From Streptomyces sp. NBC_00224 (GTDB lineage: Bacteria > Actinomycetota > Actinomycetes > Streptomycetales > Streptomycetaceae), in NCBI RefSeq assembly GCF_041435195.1, contig NZ_CP108106.1, positions 8,569,001 through 8,633,000 on the forward strand: a DNA stretch of 64,000 bases, written 5' to 3'. The notes beneath the pieces are model-generated. The model was not told the origin of the DNA. It made no database searches and saw only the letters and a program-made list of their open reading frames with translations. Below are positions 33,385 to 42,752 of this stretch, piece after piece. Both the position numbers and the translations under genes were made by a program. The first letter of the stretch is position 1. The number at the start of each line of letters is the position of its first letter.

Positions 33385-34488
33385 TCAGGCTTGGAAGGCC
33401 TTAACTATTTCGCTGTAGGCGGTGACAATGTTCGTCTCGGCAGCATCGGCAAGGCTGCCGAATTCCGCAGACGTCTTGGCGACGTCGGCCTCTGCGTACG
33501 CCGACTGTGCCTGGCTGAATACGCCCTGCACCCTGCTCTTCTGCTCATCCGTCAGCTTGCTGCGGCTCTTCTCTAGCTGACGAAAATTCTCGGTCAGTTT
33601 CGTGGCCCGCTCGGCATTTGCGTCCTGGAAGCGCTTGAGCTGGTTATTCAGATCTTTGATCTTGCCTTCAAGATCCTTGCTGCCCGATCCGTCGGCCGTG
33701 GTCGGTTCCATCTGGATGTGGGCCACCAGCATTCCGCTGTACCCGTCGGGGTCCGCCGCCACCTTTTCAGACCGTCCCGGATTTGCGATGCGCACCGTGA
33801 CTTCGTCGACCCCGGCTGGCGCCTGAAACGTCAGACTCCGCTGGCGCCAGCCCGGGTTATTAATACGCTCGTTGTTGTTGGAGGTCGTAGCGCCCTTTCC
33901 GGTGTAGTACTGGATATAGTCCTCCTGCTTGAGGACCTTTCCCGAGTCAGCGACAGCAACCTCGCCACGCACGTGGGTCGGACGGCCGATGTCGTGGCCA
34001 GGCCAGGTGCTGTAGCCGCTAAGGAACGAGAAGTCGTACCACTTTCCCGGCTCTACCTTCACGTTCTGCTCGATGAATCCGAGGGTGGCATTGCCGTTGA
34101 CGTCGATGAGGTTGGCGTCCTTCGGGACGCCTTTTCCTTCCGGGAAGTATGCGTCCTGGCCGTTGATGAGATCCACCGCGTCCTGGGCCTCCGCTGGGCG
34201 CTCGACGCCGCCCCCGCCCGTGAACTTGCCCCACTTCCAGGATTCCAGCCCCAGGAACTGGTCGCCGTTCCAGCGCCCCGCCGCCTTGATTCCGTGGTTT
34301 GCGGTGGACCAGTTCGCACCTTGGCGGAACTGGTAGTCGGTGAAGTCCCCGTTCTTTATCATGTTTTCTGGCGATGCCGGGGGCGTATCGGCCTTTGCTG
34401 TGGCGACGACGGTCCCGGACACCATCGCGGCAGCCACCATCACAGTGGCCGCCTGGTTTCGGAGACGTGGCGAAATCGCGTAGTTCAT
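33385..34488 (-). CDS. Secreted jelly-roll (carbohydrate-binding-like) protein with helical tail
   Basis: 367 residues from ATG 34488. Signal peptide AATVMVAAAMVSGTVVATAKA. Residues about 40-255 form a DUF642/galactose-binding-like beta sandwich (NMIKNGDFTDYQF, NATLGFIEQNVKVEPGKWYD, RQRSLTFQAPAGVDEVTVRI). Residues about 270-367 are a helical hairpin (TENFRQLEKSRSKLTDEQKS, NIVTAYSEIVKAFQA). The tail matches the C-terminus of the hemopexin protein at 43365-44411, so the two probably share a partner or docking function. It diverges from the two-component genes across 687 bp. Confidence 0.7.
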   Translation of the reverse strand: MNYAISPRLRNQAATVMVAAAMVSGTVVATAKADTPPASPENMIKNGDFTDYQFRQGANWSTANHGIKAAGRWNGDQFLGLESWKWGKFTGGGGVERPAEAQDAVDLINGQDAYFPEGKGVPKDANLIDVNGNATLGFIEQNVKVEPGKWYDFSFLSGYSTWPGHDIGRPTHVRGEVAVADSGKVLKQEDYIQYYTGKGATTSNNNERINNPGWRQRSLTFQAPAGVDEVTVRIANPGRSEKVAADPDGYSGMLVAHIQMEPTTADGSGSKDLEGKIKDLNNQLKRFQDANAERATKLTENFRQLEKSRSKLTDEQKSRVQGVFSQAQSAYAEADVAKTSAEFGSLADAAETNIVTAYSEIVKAFQA

Positions 34489-35175
34489 CTATGAAGTCCT
34501 CATTCGGATAGGTGACCGCGGCAACCCATACGTCGAGGCACACGCAGCAATCCGCAAACGGTCACACCCATTGCGATGTGATCTGGGTCACTGTCGTCAA
34601 GTGCATGTGAAAAACCGGCGCTGCAGTTAACAGGGATGTACTTTCCTAAAATGTACTTAACTTGAGCAAAGAGTATTGTGCCGGGGTCTTTAGTCCTGTT
34701 CCGCGTGGGCCGTTCGACCCTGTGCGGCCAATAGGTGGCGCATAATGCTGATTGGGCGCCGGCTGCACTGCGTGGACCGTCGATGCCTGGCGGCAGGGCT
34801 GTGGGCGCGATTCTTCGCCAAGGTGCCGTCCGCGTATCGACGGATCGAAGGTCCAGCCCCGCCTGGACGACTCGGAGTTGAGGCATGACCAGCAGAATCA
34901 AACCGATCACGCCGGAGAGATACCGGCTCTGACCCCCGACGAAAGTAGGGGGGTAGGTTACGCAGGAGTGTGTAAGCCTTACTGCTAGGCCGACGGCCGG
35001 GGAGCGCGTGCCGTTACCCCTTTCTCACCTACGTGCTCCGCACGAAGGTGAGAAAATCAGCCTGACGAGTGGATGGTCAGATGCGATGGCGCTGCAACCC
35101 TAGCCGCGTACTGGAATGAGGGTCGGGTACGGCCCGTGCGGCGGTACTGGAGACGCAACAAGGTAAGGATTGGTC
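34489..35175. other. 687-bp divergent promoter region
   Basis: No supportable gene: a minus-strand frame at 34500-34910 has no family signature and poor codon bias. The section 34560-34690 is AT-richer than the average here (ATGTACTTTCCTAAAATGTAC is a near-palindrome at about 34635-34655) and probably holds the promoter for the jelly-roll gene. The kinase promoter must lie nearer 35100. Confidence 0.45.
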
Positions 35176-36366
35176 ATGCGCACCGGTGATACGTCTTGGC
35201 GTCCGACGCGGGTCGATATTGGCGTGAGTCTGGCGGCGGCTGTATACGAAGTGCGCGACCTGCTTCTGCGAGGCGCGCAGGACTGGACTTTTCCGTCGAA
35301 TCCGTGGTTCAACTATGCGGTATGGCTCGCCATGAGCGTGCTTCTGCTGTTTCGTCGACGCTGGCCATTGCCTATCGCTGTCGTGGCGATTGCAGCTGAT
35401 GTGGTGAGTTTCTACCCGGCTGCCGAGGCAGTCGCCCTGTACACCGTGGGTACGAAAATTCGGTCGTACCTGTGGCAAGTCGGAATTCTTGCTGCATGTG
35501 GGGCTGTCCACTTTTGGGTCTATATATCGGGCGACCACGGCCCTTCGATTCTGTCGCAATTGGCGGCGCATTTCTTTATTTTCACTGCGACTCCGCTACT
35601 GCTGGGGCTTTACGTGGCTACGCGCCAGCGCCTGCGTAAAAGTCTTGAAGAGCAAAGAAACTATATCAATCGAGAGCGCATCCTGATGGCCGAGAAGGTC
35701 CGAGCCGAGGAACGCCAGCGCATCACCCGGGAAATGCACGACGTGGTGGCACACCGAGTCAGCCATATAGTGATGCACGCTGGCGCGATCGAGGTGGCTG
35801 CGCTCCACAGCCGTAAGGAAGAACACGACAGGCAATGGATGGCACGGGAAGCAGCCCAAATTCGTGTGGCTGGCAGAGAGGCTTTGCGAGAGCTGCGCGA
35901 ACTGCTGCTCGTCCTCAAACCTTCCGACGGCCAAGCTGCCCCTTTGGGCCCCCAACCCAACCTTAGTGATCTCCCTGCGCTCATCGAACGGTCCCGAGCG
36001 GTCGGTCTGCCCGTCGTGCTGGAGAACGGTGTGCATACCACCCTGACATCGTCAGCGCAGCACGGCCTCTACCGCATCGTGCAGGAGGCATTGACCAATG
36101 TACTCAAGCACGCACCCGGAGCAGCCACCCACATCCTCCTTGCCGAACACGGCGACACGCTGGAGCTGAGAGTGAGGAATGCGGCGGCACCGCCCACGAC
36201 CGGCACCGCCTCCCTGCCGGGCTCCGGCAAGGGGCTGGCCGGGCTGCGTGAGCGCGTGTCCTTCCTCAACGGCACCCTGGAGGACGGGCCGTGCGCTGAC
36301 GGTGGGTTCCAGGTGCGAGCTGTCATTCCCATTGCAGCGAACCGCCTCCTGAAGGGCACCACATGA
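35176..36366 (+). CDS. NarL-type sensor histidine kinase
   Basis: 396 residues from ATG 35176 (AGGTAAGGA upstream; TTG 35170 adds two residues). The N-terminal about 155 residues carry four hydrophobic segments (YAVWLAMSVLLLF, PIAVVAIAADVVSF, ILAACGAVHFWVYI, FFIFTATPLLLGLYVA), so it senses at or in the membrane. HisKA_3: ERQRITREMHDVVAHRVSHI with the phospho-His in EMHDVVAH. HATPase_c: LYRIVQEALTNVLKHAPGA (N-box) and GKGLAGLRERVSF (G-box). It overlaps its response regulator by ATGA. The signal is unknown; it may control the divergent surface-protein genes. Confidence 0.9.
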   Translation: MRTGDTSWRPTRVDIGVSLAAAVYEVRDLLLRGAQDWTFPSNPWFNYAVWLAMSVLLLFRRRWPLPIAVVAIAADVVSFYPAAEAVALYTVGTKIRSYLWQVGILAACGAVHFWVYISGDHGPSILSQLAAHFFIFTATPLLLGLYVATRQRLRKSLEEQRNYINRERILMAEKVRAEERQRITREMHDVVAHRVSHIVMHAGAIEVAALHSRKEEHDRQWMAREAAQIRVAGREALRELRELLLVLKPSDGQAAPLGPQPNLSDLPALIERSRAVGLPVVLENGVHTTLTSSAQHGLYRIVQEALTNVLKHAPGAATHILLAEHGDTLELRVRNAAAPPTTGTASLPGSGKGLAGLRERVSFLNGTLEDGPCADGGFQVRAVIPIAANRLLKGTT

Positions 36367-37016
36367 TTCGCGTCCTGCTCGCCGACGACGATGCCTTGGT
36401 TCGCCAAGCCTTGCACGCCATGCTCGAATCCCACGACGACCTGCACGTCGTCGGCGAGGCACGGGACGGTCAGGAGGCCATCACCATGGCCCGTCGCCTC
36501 CACCCGGACGTCGTGCTCATGGATATCCGCATGCCCCACCTCGACGGCCTGGCCGCCACCTGTGAGATCACGAAACACGCGGGCTGCCCCAGCGTGCTCA
36601 TGCTCACCACGTTCGATGTCACCGAGTACATCGACCAGGCACTGACGAGTGGTGCCGACGGCTTCCTGCTCAAAGACGCCCCGCCCCTGGAAGTCGCCCA
36701 AGCCATCCGTGATGTCGCTCAGGGCAAGGCTGTCCTGTCGAACGACATCACCCTGCAGATCGTGCACCTCGTCCGGGATCGTAGCCGCGCCTTCCTGGGC
36801 ATCGACCGCGACTTGCTCCCCTCACTCACCAACCGAGAACGCGACATCCTGCCTCTCATCGCACAGGGCAGATCCAACGCCGAGATCGGCCACAGACTCC
36901 ACGTCAGCGAAGCCACTGTCAAAGCCCACGTCAGCCGGCTACTCATCAAACTGGACGTCGGAAACAGGGTCCAACTCGCGATCCTCGCCCACCGCGCCGG
37001 CCTGGCCGGCGAATAA
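36363..37016 (+). CDS. NarL/LuxR-family response regulator
   Basis: 217 residues; the ATG overlaps the kinase stop by 4 bp, so the two are translationally coupled. Receiver domain: IRVLLADDDALVRQALHAML, phospho-Asp in DVVLMDIRMPHLDG, Thr in MLTTFD, Lys in GFLLKDAPP. The LuxR helix-turn-helix is at the C-terminus (LTNRERDILPLIAQGRSNAE, LHVSEATVKAHVSRLLIKL). It is closely similar to the orphan regulator at 39967-40653. Confidence 0.93.
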   Translation: MIRVLLADDDALVRQALHAMLESHDDLHVVGEARDGQEAITMARRLHPDVVLMDIRMPHLDGLAATCEITKHAGCPSVLMLTTFDVTEYIDQALTSGADGFLLKDAPPLEVAQAIRDVAQGKAVLSNDITLQIVHLVRDRSRAFLGIDRDLLPSLTNRERDILPLIAQGRSNAEIGHRLHVSEATVKAHVSRLLIKLDVGNRVQLAILAHRAGLAGE

Positions 37017-37831
37017 GCCCTTGCGGGCATGAACTTGCAGGCAGGCGCGTGCGCGGATCACGAAGACCCCCGGAAGGTCGCCCCACCGGATTTGCCGCGT
37101 GTCCCACCGACAGAAACCGCTGCCGTGGCCAAGGCCCCGGCGTCCACCCTGGAGCTTCGGTGTGCCGCCAGTCTGCAACCGCCTGTCGGACGAAGTCGCC
37201 GACTTGCCGACCTGACCGTGGAAGGCAAGATCGCATACGGTACGCGCATCGACGACGCCCCCGTGGCGTACCTTGGCCGCCGGCACCTGCGCCGGACAGA
37301 CTGTCCCCCCCGTATGGGCGCCATGCCAGACCAGCGTGGCCACCTGCTTCGCCGAGATGCTGGCTTCCTTCGGCCCCAAGGACGTCACGGTGACGGTCGG
37401 TTTCCTGCACCCCCAGCGTGAACACGCGAAAGTCCCCGCCCGAGTAGAAGCACTTACCCTCCGTGCCGGCTGTCTGTCGAGCGCCACCGGCTCCCTCTGC
37501 CTGCCGTCCTGTGCTCGCTGCCTTGGAAAGCGGTACACGGCATGCCTCGACGACCGCGAAGCAGGACTCGGGCGGCGCGAGAGCCCGATGGGCGCGCGTC
37601 CGTCACCAGGGCTGGGGCCCGGCCGCCGGCGCGTGATGCAGGCAGTGAAGATGCTGCGGTACCGCACCGATCTCAAGACGGCAGTGTGAGCAGCCTGACT
37701 GACCCCGCGCGACGGACATCTCGGCTGGGGACGGCGGCGCCCCTGGTGTCCACGGCGGATCTCCGCTTCTGGCCCCCGCGCCATGCGTGATCGACGACCG
37801 CCACCACTATGCCCGAGACGCCTGATGCACT
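37017..37831. other. Gene-free stretch between the two-component genes and an IS
   Basis: About 815 bp with several overlapping frames on both strands but none with a recognisable domain, a signal or a convincing start. GCCC-ttgc-GGGC right after the regulator stop is a weak terminator. The area may be a decayed gene. A phrase such as KIAYGTRIDDAPVAYL near 37230 is protein-like but leads nowhere. Confidence 0.4.
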
Positions 37832-37839
37832 GAGCTCTT

Positions 37840-38589
37840 TCAGCGGTGCCGCTCGAGTGTGAGGACGGCCTTGGCGATTGACGTCATTCGATTCGGGCTG
37901 CATCGGGACCTGCGGAAGATGCGCCAGGACTTGAGTCGGGCCACGCCTCGCTCGACCGGTGCCCTGGCCTGGGCGAGTGCGCGGTTGACGGTGAGCTGGG
38001 TCGGCGAGAGTTCGCCGTTCGGCGGGCGCCGGAGCGCCGTGGTCACCCAGGAACCACCGCCTGTGTAGGCGCGGTCGGCCAGGAGGGGAACGCCCTGGCG
38101 CTCGCAGATCCGGATGATCCGGTGGGTGCGGGCCGCGGTGAGGTCGTGAGCGCGGCCGGGCAGTGCCGGCGAGATCCACAGCAACTGTCCGGCCGGGGCG
38201 GTCACGACCTGCACGTTCACCCCGTGGCGGCGGTGTTTGTGGGAGTAGTCGGCCCGGCCGTCACCGACTCGGTCGCATTCGGCCAGGGTGCCGTCGACTA
38301 GAACGTGGCCGGGATCGGTTTCGCGCAGGACGCGCAGCAGTCCCGGTGTACGGTCGGCGAGAAGGCTGATCACCGCGGCGGTGTAGGCGTGGGCGGTGCC
38401 CACCGAGATGCCGAAACCGGCGGCGAGCTGGGCGAGGGTGTCGTGCCGGCGCAGGTACACCAGGCCGACGAGAGCGCGTTGGTGGGGCGGGAGTTTGCAG
38501 CGGCGGTCACCCTCGCGGGTGACGATGAGCATGGTGACCCACTCGACGAGTGCGTGAGGCAGGTCGAGTGCGGCAGGATAGGGAACCAA
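37840..38589 (-). CDS. IS5-family DDE transposase (second subfamily)
   Basis: 249 residues from TTG 38589, directly after a hairpin. [24 protein letters not shown] domain: Asp in [12 protein letters not shown], Asp in [11 protein letters not shown], Glu in [16 protein letters not shown]. About 40-45% similar by eye to the 896-bp element's transposase, with the same layout. The frame is complete and probably functional. Confidence 0.88.
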   Translation of the reverse strand: MVPYPAALDLPHALVEWVTMLIVTREGDRRCKLPPHQRALVGLVYLRRHDTLAQLAAGFGISVGTAHAYTAAVISLLADRTPGLLRVLRETDPGHVLVDGTLAECDRVGDGRADYSHKHRRHGVNVQVVTAPAGQLLWISPALPGRAHDLTAARTHRIIRICERQGVPLLADRAYTGGGSWVTTALRRPPNGELSPTQLTVNRALAQARAPVERGVARLKSWRIFRRSRCSPNRMTSIAKAVLTLERHR

Positions 38590-38590
38590 C

Positions 38591-38650
38591 GAGGCTCCTG
38601 TGCCAGCGAGTTGAGACTTCGAACACCTCTCTCAACGGCACAGGAGCCTC
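38591..38650 (-). repeat. Start-site hairpin of the second-subfamily IS
   Basis: GAGGCTCCTGTGCC (38591-38604) and GGCACAGGAGCCTC (38637-38650) are perfect 14-bp inverted repeats around a 32-nt loop, immediately upstream of the transposase start. The location is equivalent to the hairpins of the 896-bp elements, but the sequence is unrelated. Confidence 0.65.
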
Positions 38651-38707
38651 GTGCGTTGCGGACCCCGTCACCCTCACCCGATCAGTGGCCACGCTGAAAA
38701 CGCTACT

Positions 38708-39603
38708 GAACCTCTTTCATCCCTTCTCCGGAGGGTGAAGGTGCAGGTCAGCAGGGGTGCCTGTGACATGGCGAAGCCCCCGTCGTTGGTGTGGTGATTC
38801 CACTCATCACATCGACGCCGGGGGCTTCGTTGGTTCCGTATCCTGCCATGCTCGATGTGCCGCACGAGCTTGTTGAGCATGTTTCCTGGCTGCTGCATGC
38901 CCGCAGACTGGAGATCAACTCGCCCTGGCGCAGGCTCGGTTGCTTCAAGCAGGCTCTTCTTGCGCTGGCTCATCTACGGAAGAACGAGACGTTCGCCCAG
39001 CTCGGGGCAGGTTTCGGTGTGTCCGAAGCCACCGCATGGAGGTACGTCGACGAGACACTCGAGGTCCTGGCCGCCTGGGCACCGGGCCTGCGAGAAGCTC
39101 TCGTCGGCCTGGGTGACGGCGACTTCGTCATCGTTGACGGCACCCTGATACCCACTGACCGGATCAGGGCGGACGAGCCCTACTACTCGCAGAAGCACAA
39201 GAAGCACGGGATGAACGTGCAGGTCATTGCCCGTCCCGACGGGACACCCCTGTGGTTCTCGAGGGCTCTGCCCGGCCGGACCCACGACCTGACCGCGGCC
39301 CGTGCTCACGGAATCGTCCAGGCATGTCTGACCCGGCAGATCCTCATCCTCGCCGACCGGGCCTACCAAGGAGCCGGTGCCACCGTCCGTACTCCCTACT
39401 ACCACCACCGCATCCAGCCGCCGCAATACCAGCGGTTCAACCGCGTACACGCCCGCCTCCGGGCTCCGGGCGAACGCGCCTTCGCCCGCCTCAAGTCCTG
39501 GCGCGTTCTTCGCCGGACCAGATGCTCCACCAACCGCGTTGGACGTATCATCGCGGCCGTTCACACCCTCCTCACCTGCAGCTATTCAGGATGAAAGAGG
39601 TTC
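38708..39603 (+). mobile_element. IS5-type element, copy 3 (896 bp), intact
   Basis: Near-identical to copy 1, with the same GAACCTCTTTCATC ends and an ACT duplication (38705-38707, 39604-39606). It inserted exactly at the end of the preceding IS. Confidence 0.9.
38791..39594 (+). CDS. IS5-family DDE transposase (copy 3)
   Basis: Differs from copy 1 at only a few residues (RADEPYY for RAGEPYY, IQPPQY for IQPSQY, final SYSG for SYSR). The catalytic boxes VDGTLIPTDR, LADRAYQGAG and GERAFARLK are intact. The GTG start lies inside the start-site hairpin; TTG or ATG a few codons later are alternatives. Confidence 0.9.
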   Translation: MVIPLITSTPGASLVPYPAMLDVPHELVEHVSWLLHARRLEINSPWRRLGCFKQALLALAHLRKNETFAQLGAGFGVSEATAWRYVDETLEVLAAWAPGLREALVGLGDGDFVIVDGTLIPTDRIRADEPYYSQKHKKHGMNVQVIARPDGTPLWFSRALPGRTHDLTAARAHGIVQACLTRQILILADRAYQGAGATVRTPYYHHRIQPPQYQRFNRVHARLRAPGERAFARLKSWRVLRRTRCSTNRVGRIIAAVHTLLTCSYSG

Positions 39604-39966
39604 ACTGAGCCCGCTCCACTCCCGATCACCAAGACCTTCAAACGAGCCTCATGATGCGCTTACCTTCGGCGAGAAGCGGAACTCTATGCGCAGGGGCGCT
39701 GTAGCAGTCTCCACCGGCCCGGCCCATCCGGGAAACGACCAACCCGGAGACCCTCCCACCGGGCCGGACTGCCAATCTGACAGGGCCCCTCAATCCTACT
39801 TTCGCAGGGTTCAGGTACAGCCTTTCGGCTGGCTGGGGCTCTCGGCAGCTCCGGAAGAATGGCGTAGGTCGCCGGACGGGGCCCAAGGAGAGACGGATTG
39901 ATTGTCGGGTTGGCAGCCTGCTGATCAGAAGTCCGTGTCTTCAGGCCGAACCTGCAGAGGACTCGA
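39604..39966. other. Gene-free stretch upstream of the orphan regulator
   Basis: 363 bp with no supportable frame. It contains CAGCC-tttcg-GGCTG-type short hairpins near 39820-39835. A regulator of this type normally follows its kinase gene; here the kinase is missing and two ISs occupy the upstream side. Confidence 0.4.
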
Positions 39967-40653
39967 ATGATCCGCATTCTGATCGCAGATGACGATGCCA
40001 TGGTGCGCCATGCCATACGCACCATGCTTGAAGCTCACAGCGATCTTCATGTCGTGGGTGAGGCACGGGATGGGCGGGACGCGGTTGCTCTCGTCCCCAG
40101 ACTTCACCCACATGTGGTGCTCATGGATATTCGGATGCCCCACCTCGACGGCTTGGCGGCAACACGAAGGATTACAGCCACCCCGGACGGCCCCCGCGTC
40201 GTCGTCCTCACTACGTTTGGAACTTCCGATTGTATTGATGAGGCGCTAAGGAGTGGCGCCGATGGTTTTCTTGTCAAGGACACCCCTCCGTTTGAGCTCG
40301 CCCAGTCCGTACGTGACGTAGCTGATGGTCTGGGGGTATTGTCCCCCCTTCTCTCGCACCAGGTTGTAGAGATATTCCGTCGAAACACGTCCGGTGTCGG
40401 CTGCATCGATCAGCGCCCGAGATCCGAGGATCTGGCCGATCTATCTGATCGCGAACGTGCCTTGCTGTCGTTGCTGGTCCAAGGGCAATCAAATAGGGAA
40501 ATTGCCAGTTTACTCCACGTCAGCGAAGGAACGGTCAAATCGCATGTGACCAGGATGCTCAAGAGATTTGGGTTCGATAATCGAGTTCAGCTCGCCATTT
40601 TTGCGAGCGCTGCGGGATTTTCTGCCGGATGCGGTGCTGCTACTGGGCGCTAA
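39967..40653 (+). CDS. Orphan NarL/LuxR-family response regulator
   Basis: 228 residues from ATG 39967 (GCAGAGGA upstream). Receiver: MIRILIADDDAMVRHAIRTM, phospho-Asp in VVLMDIRMPHLDG, VLTTFG, Lys in GFLVKDTPP. LuxR-type HTH: LSDRERALLSLLVQGQSNRE, LHVSEGTVKSHVTRMLKRFG. It is a paralog of the regulator at 36363-37016 (same MDIRMPHLDGLAAT core) but has no kinase gene beside it. It might be served by the kinase at 35176 or control the sigma factor downstream. Confidence 0.9.
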   Translation: MIRILIADDDAMVRHAIRTMLEAHSDLHVVGEARDGRDAVALVPRLHPHVVLMDIRMPHLDGLAATRRITATPDGPRVVVLTTFGTSDCIDEALRSGADGFLVKDTPPFELAQSVRDVADGLGVLSPLLSHQVVEIFRRNTSGVGCIDQRPRSEDLADLSDRERALLSLLVQGQSNREIASLLHVSEGTVKSHVTRMLKRFGFDNRVQLAIFASAAGFSAGCGAATGR

Positions 40654-40859
40654 GCGTGGTCTGAGATCAGGGAAATGCGGTGCGTGTTGCGATGCGAAGC
40701 TGGGGAGGCGGCAGCCCCAGGCCGGCGCACCACAAAGGCGAGTTTCATTACCGTTCGGCCCACAGGCTGGCGAAGTAGCATATATCGCCGACACCTGGTG
40801 CCAGGGCTGGGTGTAATTAGAGCAGTGCATTTTGATTCACTGGATTGGATATCCGCGCC

Positions 40860-41609
40860 ATGTCAAGGTCTTCGGATGCGAAAGGCGCTCATGGCCTTTC
40901 TGGGGTTAGTGACAGGGAAATCCTGGATATGATTCGAGCTTCAATGGACGGTGACCTCTTCTCTGAGATTTTTCTCCGGTACCAAGGAGTGGCTCAGCGA
41001 ATAGCTCGTCGGTGGGGGGCGAGTCAAGCTGATGCCGAAGATCTCTCGTCGGAAGCGTTCGCCCGAATTCTTTCTGCCCTCATTTCAGGTGCAGGGCCGA
41101 AGGATGAATTCGCGCCGTACCTGGCTCGAACCATTCGCAATCTCGCTACGGAAAATGCCCGGAAATCCCGTAGGTGGGTACCTACTGACTGCTTCGAAGG
41201 CCTGGTTAAACCTGATGACAGTGCCGAAGGGGTGGCGATACGGACAGCCGAATGGGAGATGCTCACCGCGTCGTTCAGGGAGCTGCCTGAGCGCTTTCGA
41301 ATTATCCTGTGGCGTACGGCAGTATGTGGAGAATCTGCTTCAGAGGTTGCTCAAGAACTTGAGATCACTGCCTCCAATGTGAATACCCTGGCCCACCGGG
41401 CCCGCACACGGCTTCGTCGGAAATACATCGAGGCCCGTCTGCCTCCCTCGCAGAATCTTCCAGAAAAGTGCCGCGCGGTTCAACGCAAACTGGTCGTCCA
41501 TATGGCCGAGAAAACCAGGAAGAGTGATATCTCCGCAACCGAAGAGCATGTGGGCATGTGCCGGAATTGCGGCGATATCGCGGAACGGTTTGATGCCTTC
41601 TACTACTGA
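40860..41609 (+). CDS. ECF-type RNA polymerase sigma factor with C-terminal Cys motif
   Basis: 249 residues from ATG 40860 (TTG 40845 upstream is possible). Sigma-2: FLRYQGVAQRIARRWG, ADAEDLSSEAFARILSAL. Sigma-4: LTASFRELPERFRIILWRT, VAQELEITASNVNTLAHRAR. A C-terminal extension of about 65 residues ends ATEEHVGMCRNCGDIAERF, with the His/Cys-x-x-Cys pattern of zinc-binding anti-sigma (ZAS) domains. It may thus carry its own redox- or zinc-responsive control element. No separate anti-sigma gene is adjacent. Confidence 0.85.
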   Translation: MSRSSDAKGAHGLSGVSDREILDMIRASMDGDLFSEIFLRYQGVAQRIARRWGASQADAEDLSSEAFARILSALISGAGPKDEFAPYLARTIRNLATENARKSRRWVPTDCFEGLVKPDDSAEGVAIRTAEWEMLTASFRELPERFRIILWRTAVCGESASEVAQELEITASNVNTLAHRARTRLRRKYIEARLPPSQNLPEKCRAVQRKLVVHMAEKTRKSDISATEEHVGMCRNCGDIAERFDAFYY

Positions 41610-41690
41610 TACGCGCGGTGTGCAGTATTTCGAACTGGCCGTGGTGCTGCCGGGCGGCTCCGGCGACGGAACAATGAACGTTGGACGGGT

Positions 41691-42752
41691 GTGGAGGTGA
41701 TGAGACCGTTGGACAGTGCACCACTTCCTTTTCTCACCACGACGACGACCGCGGAAGTACCCATGATCTACTCTCCCTCGCTTTCTCTTATATATCCTTT
41801 TATGGCGTATGATCTTGAGCATCTGGTGGCGTTCGGCCAAGTTGTCCGAGACCTTTCCCTTGATCGCCTGTACATGGGGCAGTCCATGCTGATTGACACC
41901 CAGCAAGCATTTGCCTATCTCGTCGGCCGAGGGATTGAGGTGCCTGTCGGGACGAGCGTCAACCTCACGGCGCTGCGTCACCCCCTGGACGCGGCCGTCC
42001 AGGCCCGTTCACTGGCTCTCCTCACGGGCACTGGCACTGTCGCAGGGTTCAGCACCGGTGACCCGCAGTTCGCCACGGCACTGCACGGAATACCCTACGA
42101 AAGCCCACGCAAGGCCGTCGCGCAGTATCTGACCCTTGTCCGCCGATTGCTGGACGGAGAACCCGTGGGGTTCCAGGGCCGGACTCTGCAACTGGAGGAG
42201 CCCCTGCTGCAGATACCCCACCCACCGGTGTCACTAGCAGCTGGCGTGCTACGGCCGCGGACGGCCTATACCGCGGGACAAGCTGCCGACGTGGCCATCA
42301 CTCTCTTCACCCCGACGGATCACCTCAAGCAACACATCGTTCCCGCACTCGACCGTGGCGCTGCTACCCGTAACCGGGCGAGACCAGGGGTCACATGTAT
42401 CGTGCCCTTTGCGCTGCGTACGCCGGGCAGGGATGCCAGGAAGCTGGCGTTCTCAGCGCTCGAAATTCACCTCGGCGGGGGCTACCACGCCGGCCTGTTG
42501 CGCTCGGCCGGGCTGAATGTGGACACCACCGATGCCTGGGCCGGGGCCGGCGTGTCGGTAGACGGAGGTGCATTCCTCTACGGCACACCGGACGACGTCG
42601 CTACGGAACTGGAACGCTACGGCGAGGCTGGCGCCACGGAGATCGTGCTGAGCTGTGCAGGAGTGCTGCTACACGAGGGCATTGAGGCGGCACTCTCCGA
42701 TGTACGGGCGATCGTGGACCTGATGCGGTCCCGATCTGTCCAGGTTCGATGA
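41691..42752 (+). CDS. Luciferase-like (LLM class) flavin/F420-dependent oxidoreductase
   Basis: 353 residues from GTG 41691; ATG 41700 or ATG 41763 are possible, and the first 25 residues look unstructured. It has a TIM-barrel LLM pattern: IYSPSLSLIYPFMAYD, GIEVPVGTSVNLTALRHPLDAAVQA-type strand (in parts), GRTLQLEEPLLQIPHPPVSLAAG, LYGTPDDVATELERYGEAGATE near the end. This family reduces or oxidises substrates with FMN or F420. The substrate cannot be told, and no pathway genes are adjacent apart from the sigma factor 81 bp upstream. Confidence 0.8.
   Translation: MEVMRPLDSAPLPFLTTTTTAEVPMIYSPSLSLIYPFMAYDLEHLVAFGQVVRDLSLDRLYMGQSMLIDTQQAFAYLVGRGIEVPVGTSVNLTALRHPLDAAVQARSLALLTGTGTVAGFSTGDPQFATALHGIPYESPRKAVAQYLTLVRRLLDGEPVGFQGRTLQLEEPLLQIPHPPVSLAAGVLRPRTAYTAGQAADVAITLFTPTDHLKQHIVPALDRGAATRNRARPGVTCIVPFALRTPGRDARKLAFSALEIHLGGGYHAGLLRSAGLNVDTTDAWAGAGVSVDGGAFLYGTPDDVATELERYGEAGATEIVLSCAGVLLHEGIEAALSDVRAIVDLMRSRSVQVR

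Larger units (their letters stand above)
37832..38704 (-). mobile_element. IS5-type element (second subfamily), about 873 bp
   Basis: The imperfect terminal repeats are GAGCTCTTTCAGCG on the left and CGCTGAAAACGCT on the right, flanked by ACT on both sides (37829-37831, 38705-38707). The right ACT is shared with the next IS, which abuts it. A transposase gene reads on the minus strand. A decayed relative is at 44719-45310. Confidence 0.75.

Noticed and set aside
34500..34910. 136-codon minus-strand frame in the divergent promoter region
   Set aside because: No ribosome site, no domain, and composition unlike neighbouring genes.
36939..37784. 281-codon minus-strand frame after the response regulator
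   Set aside because: It overlaps the end of a real gene and lacks any motif.
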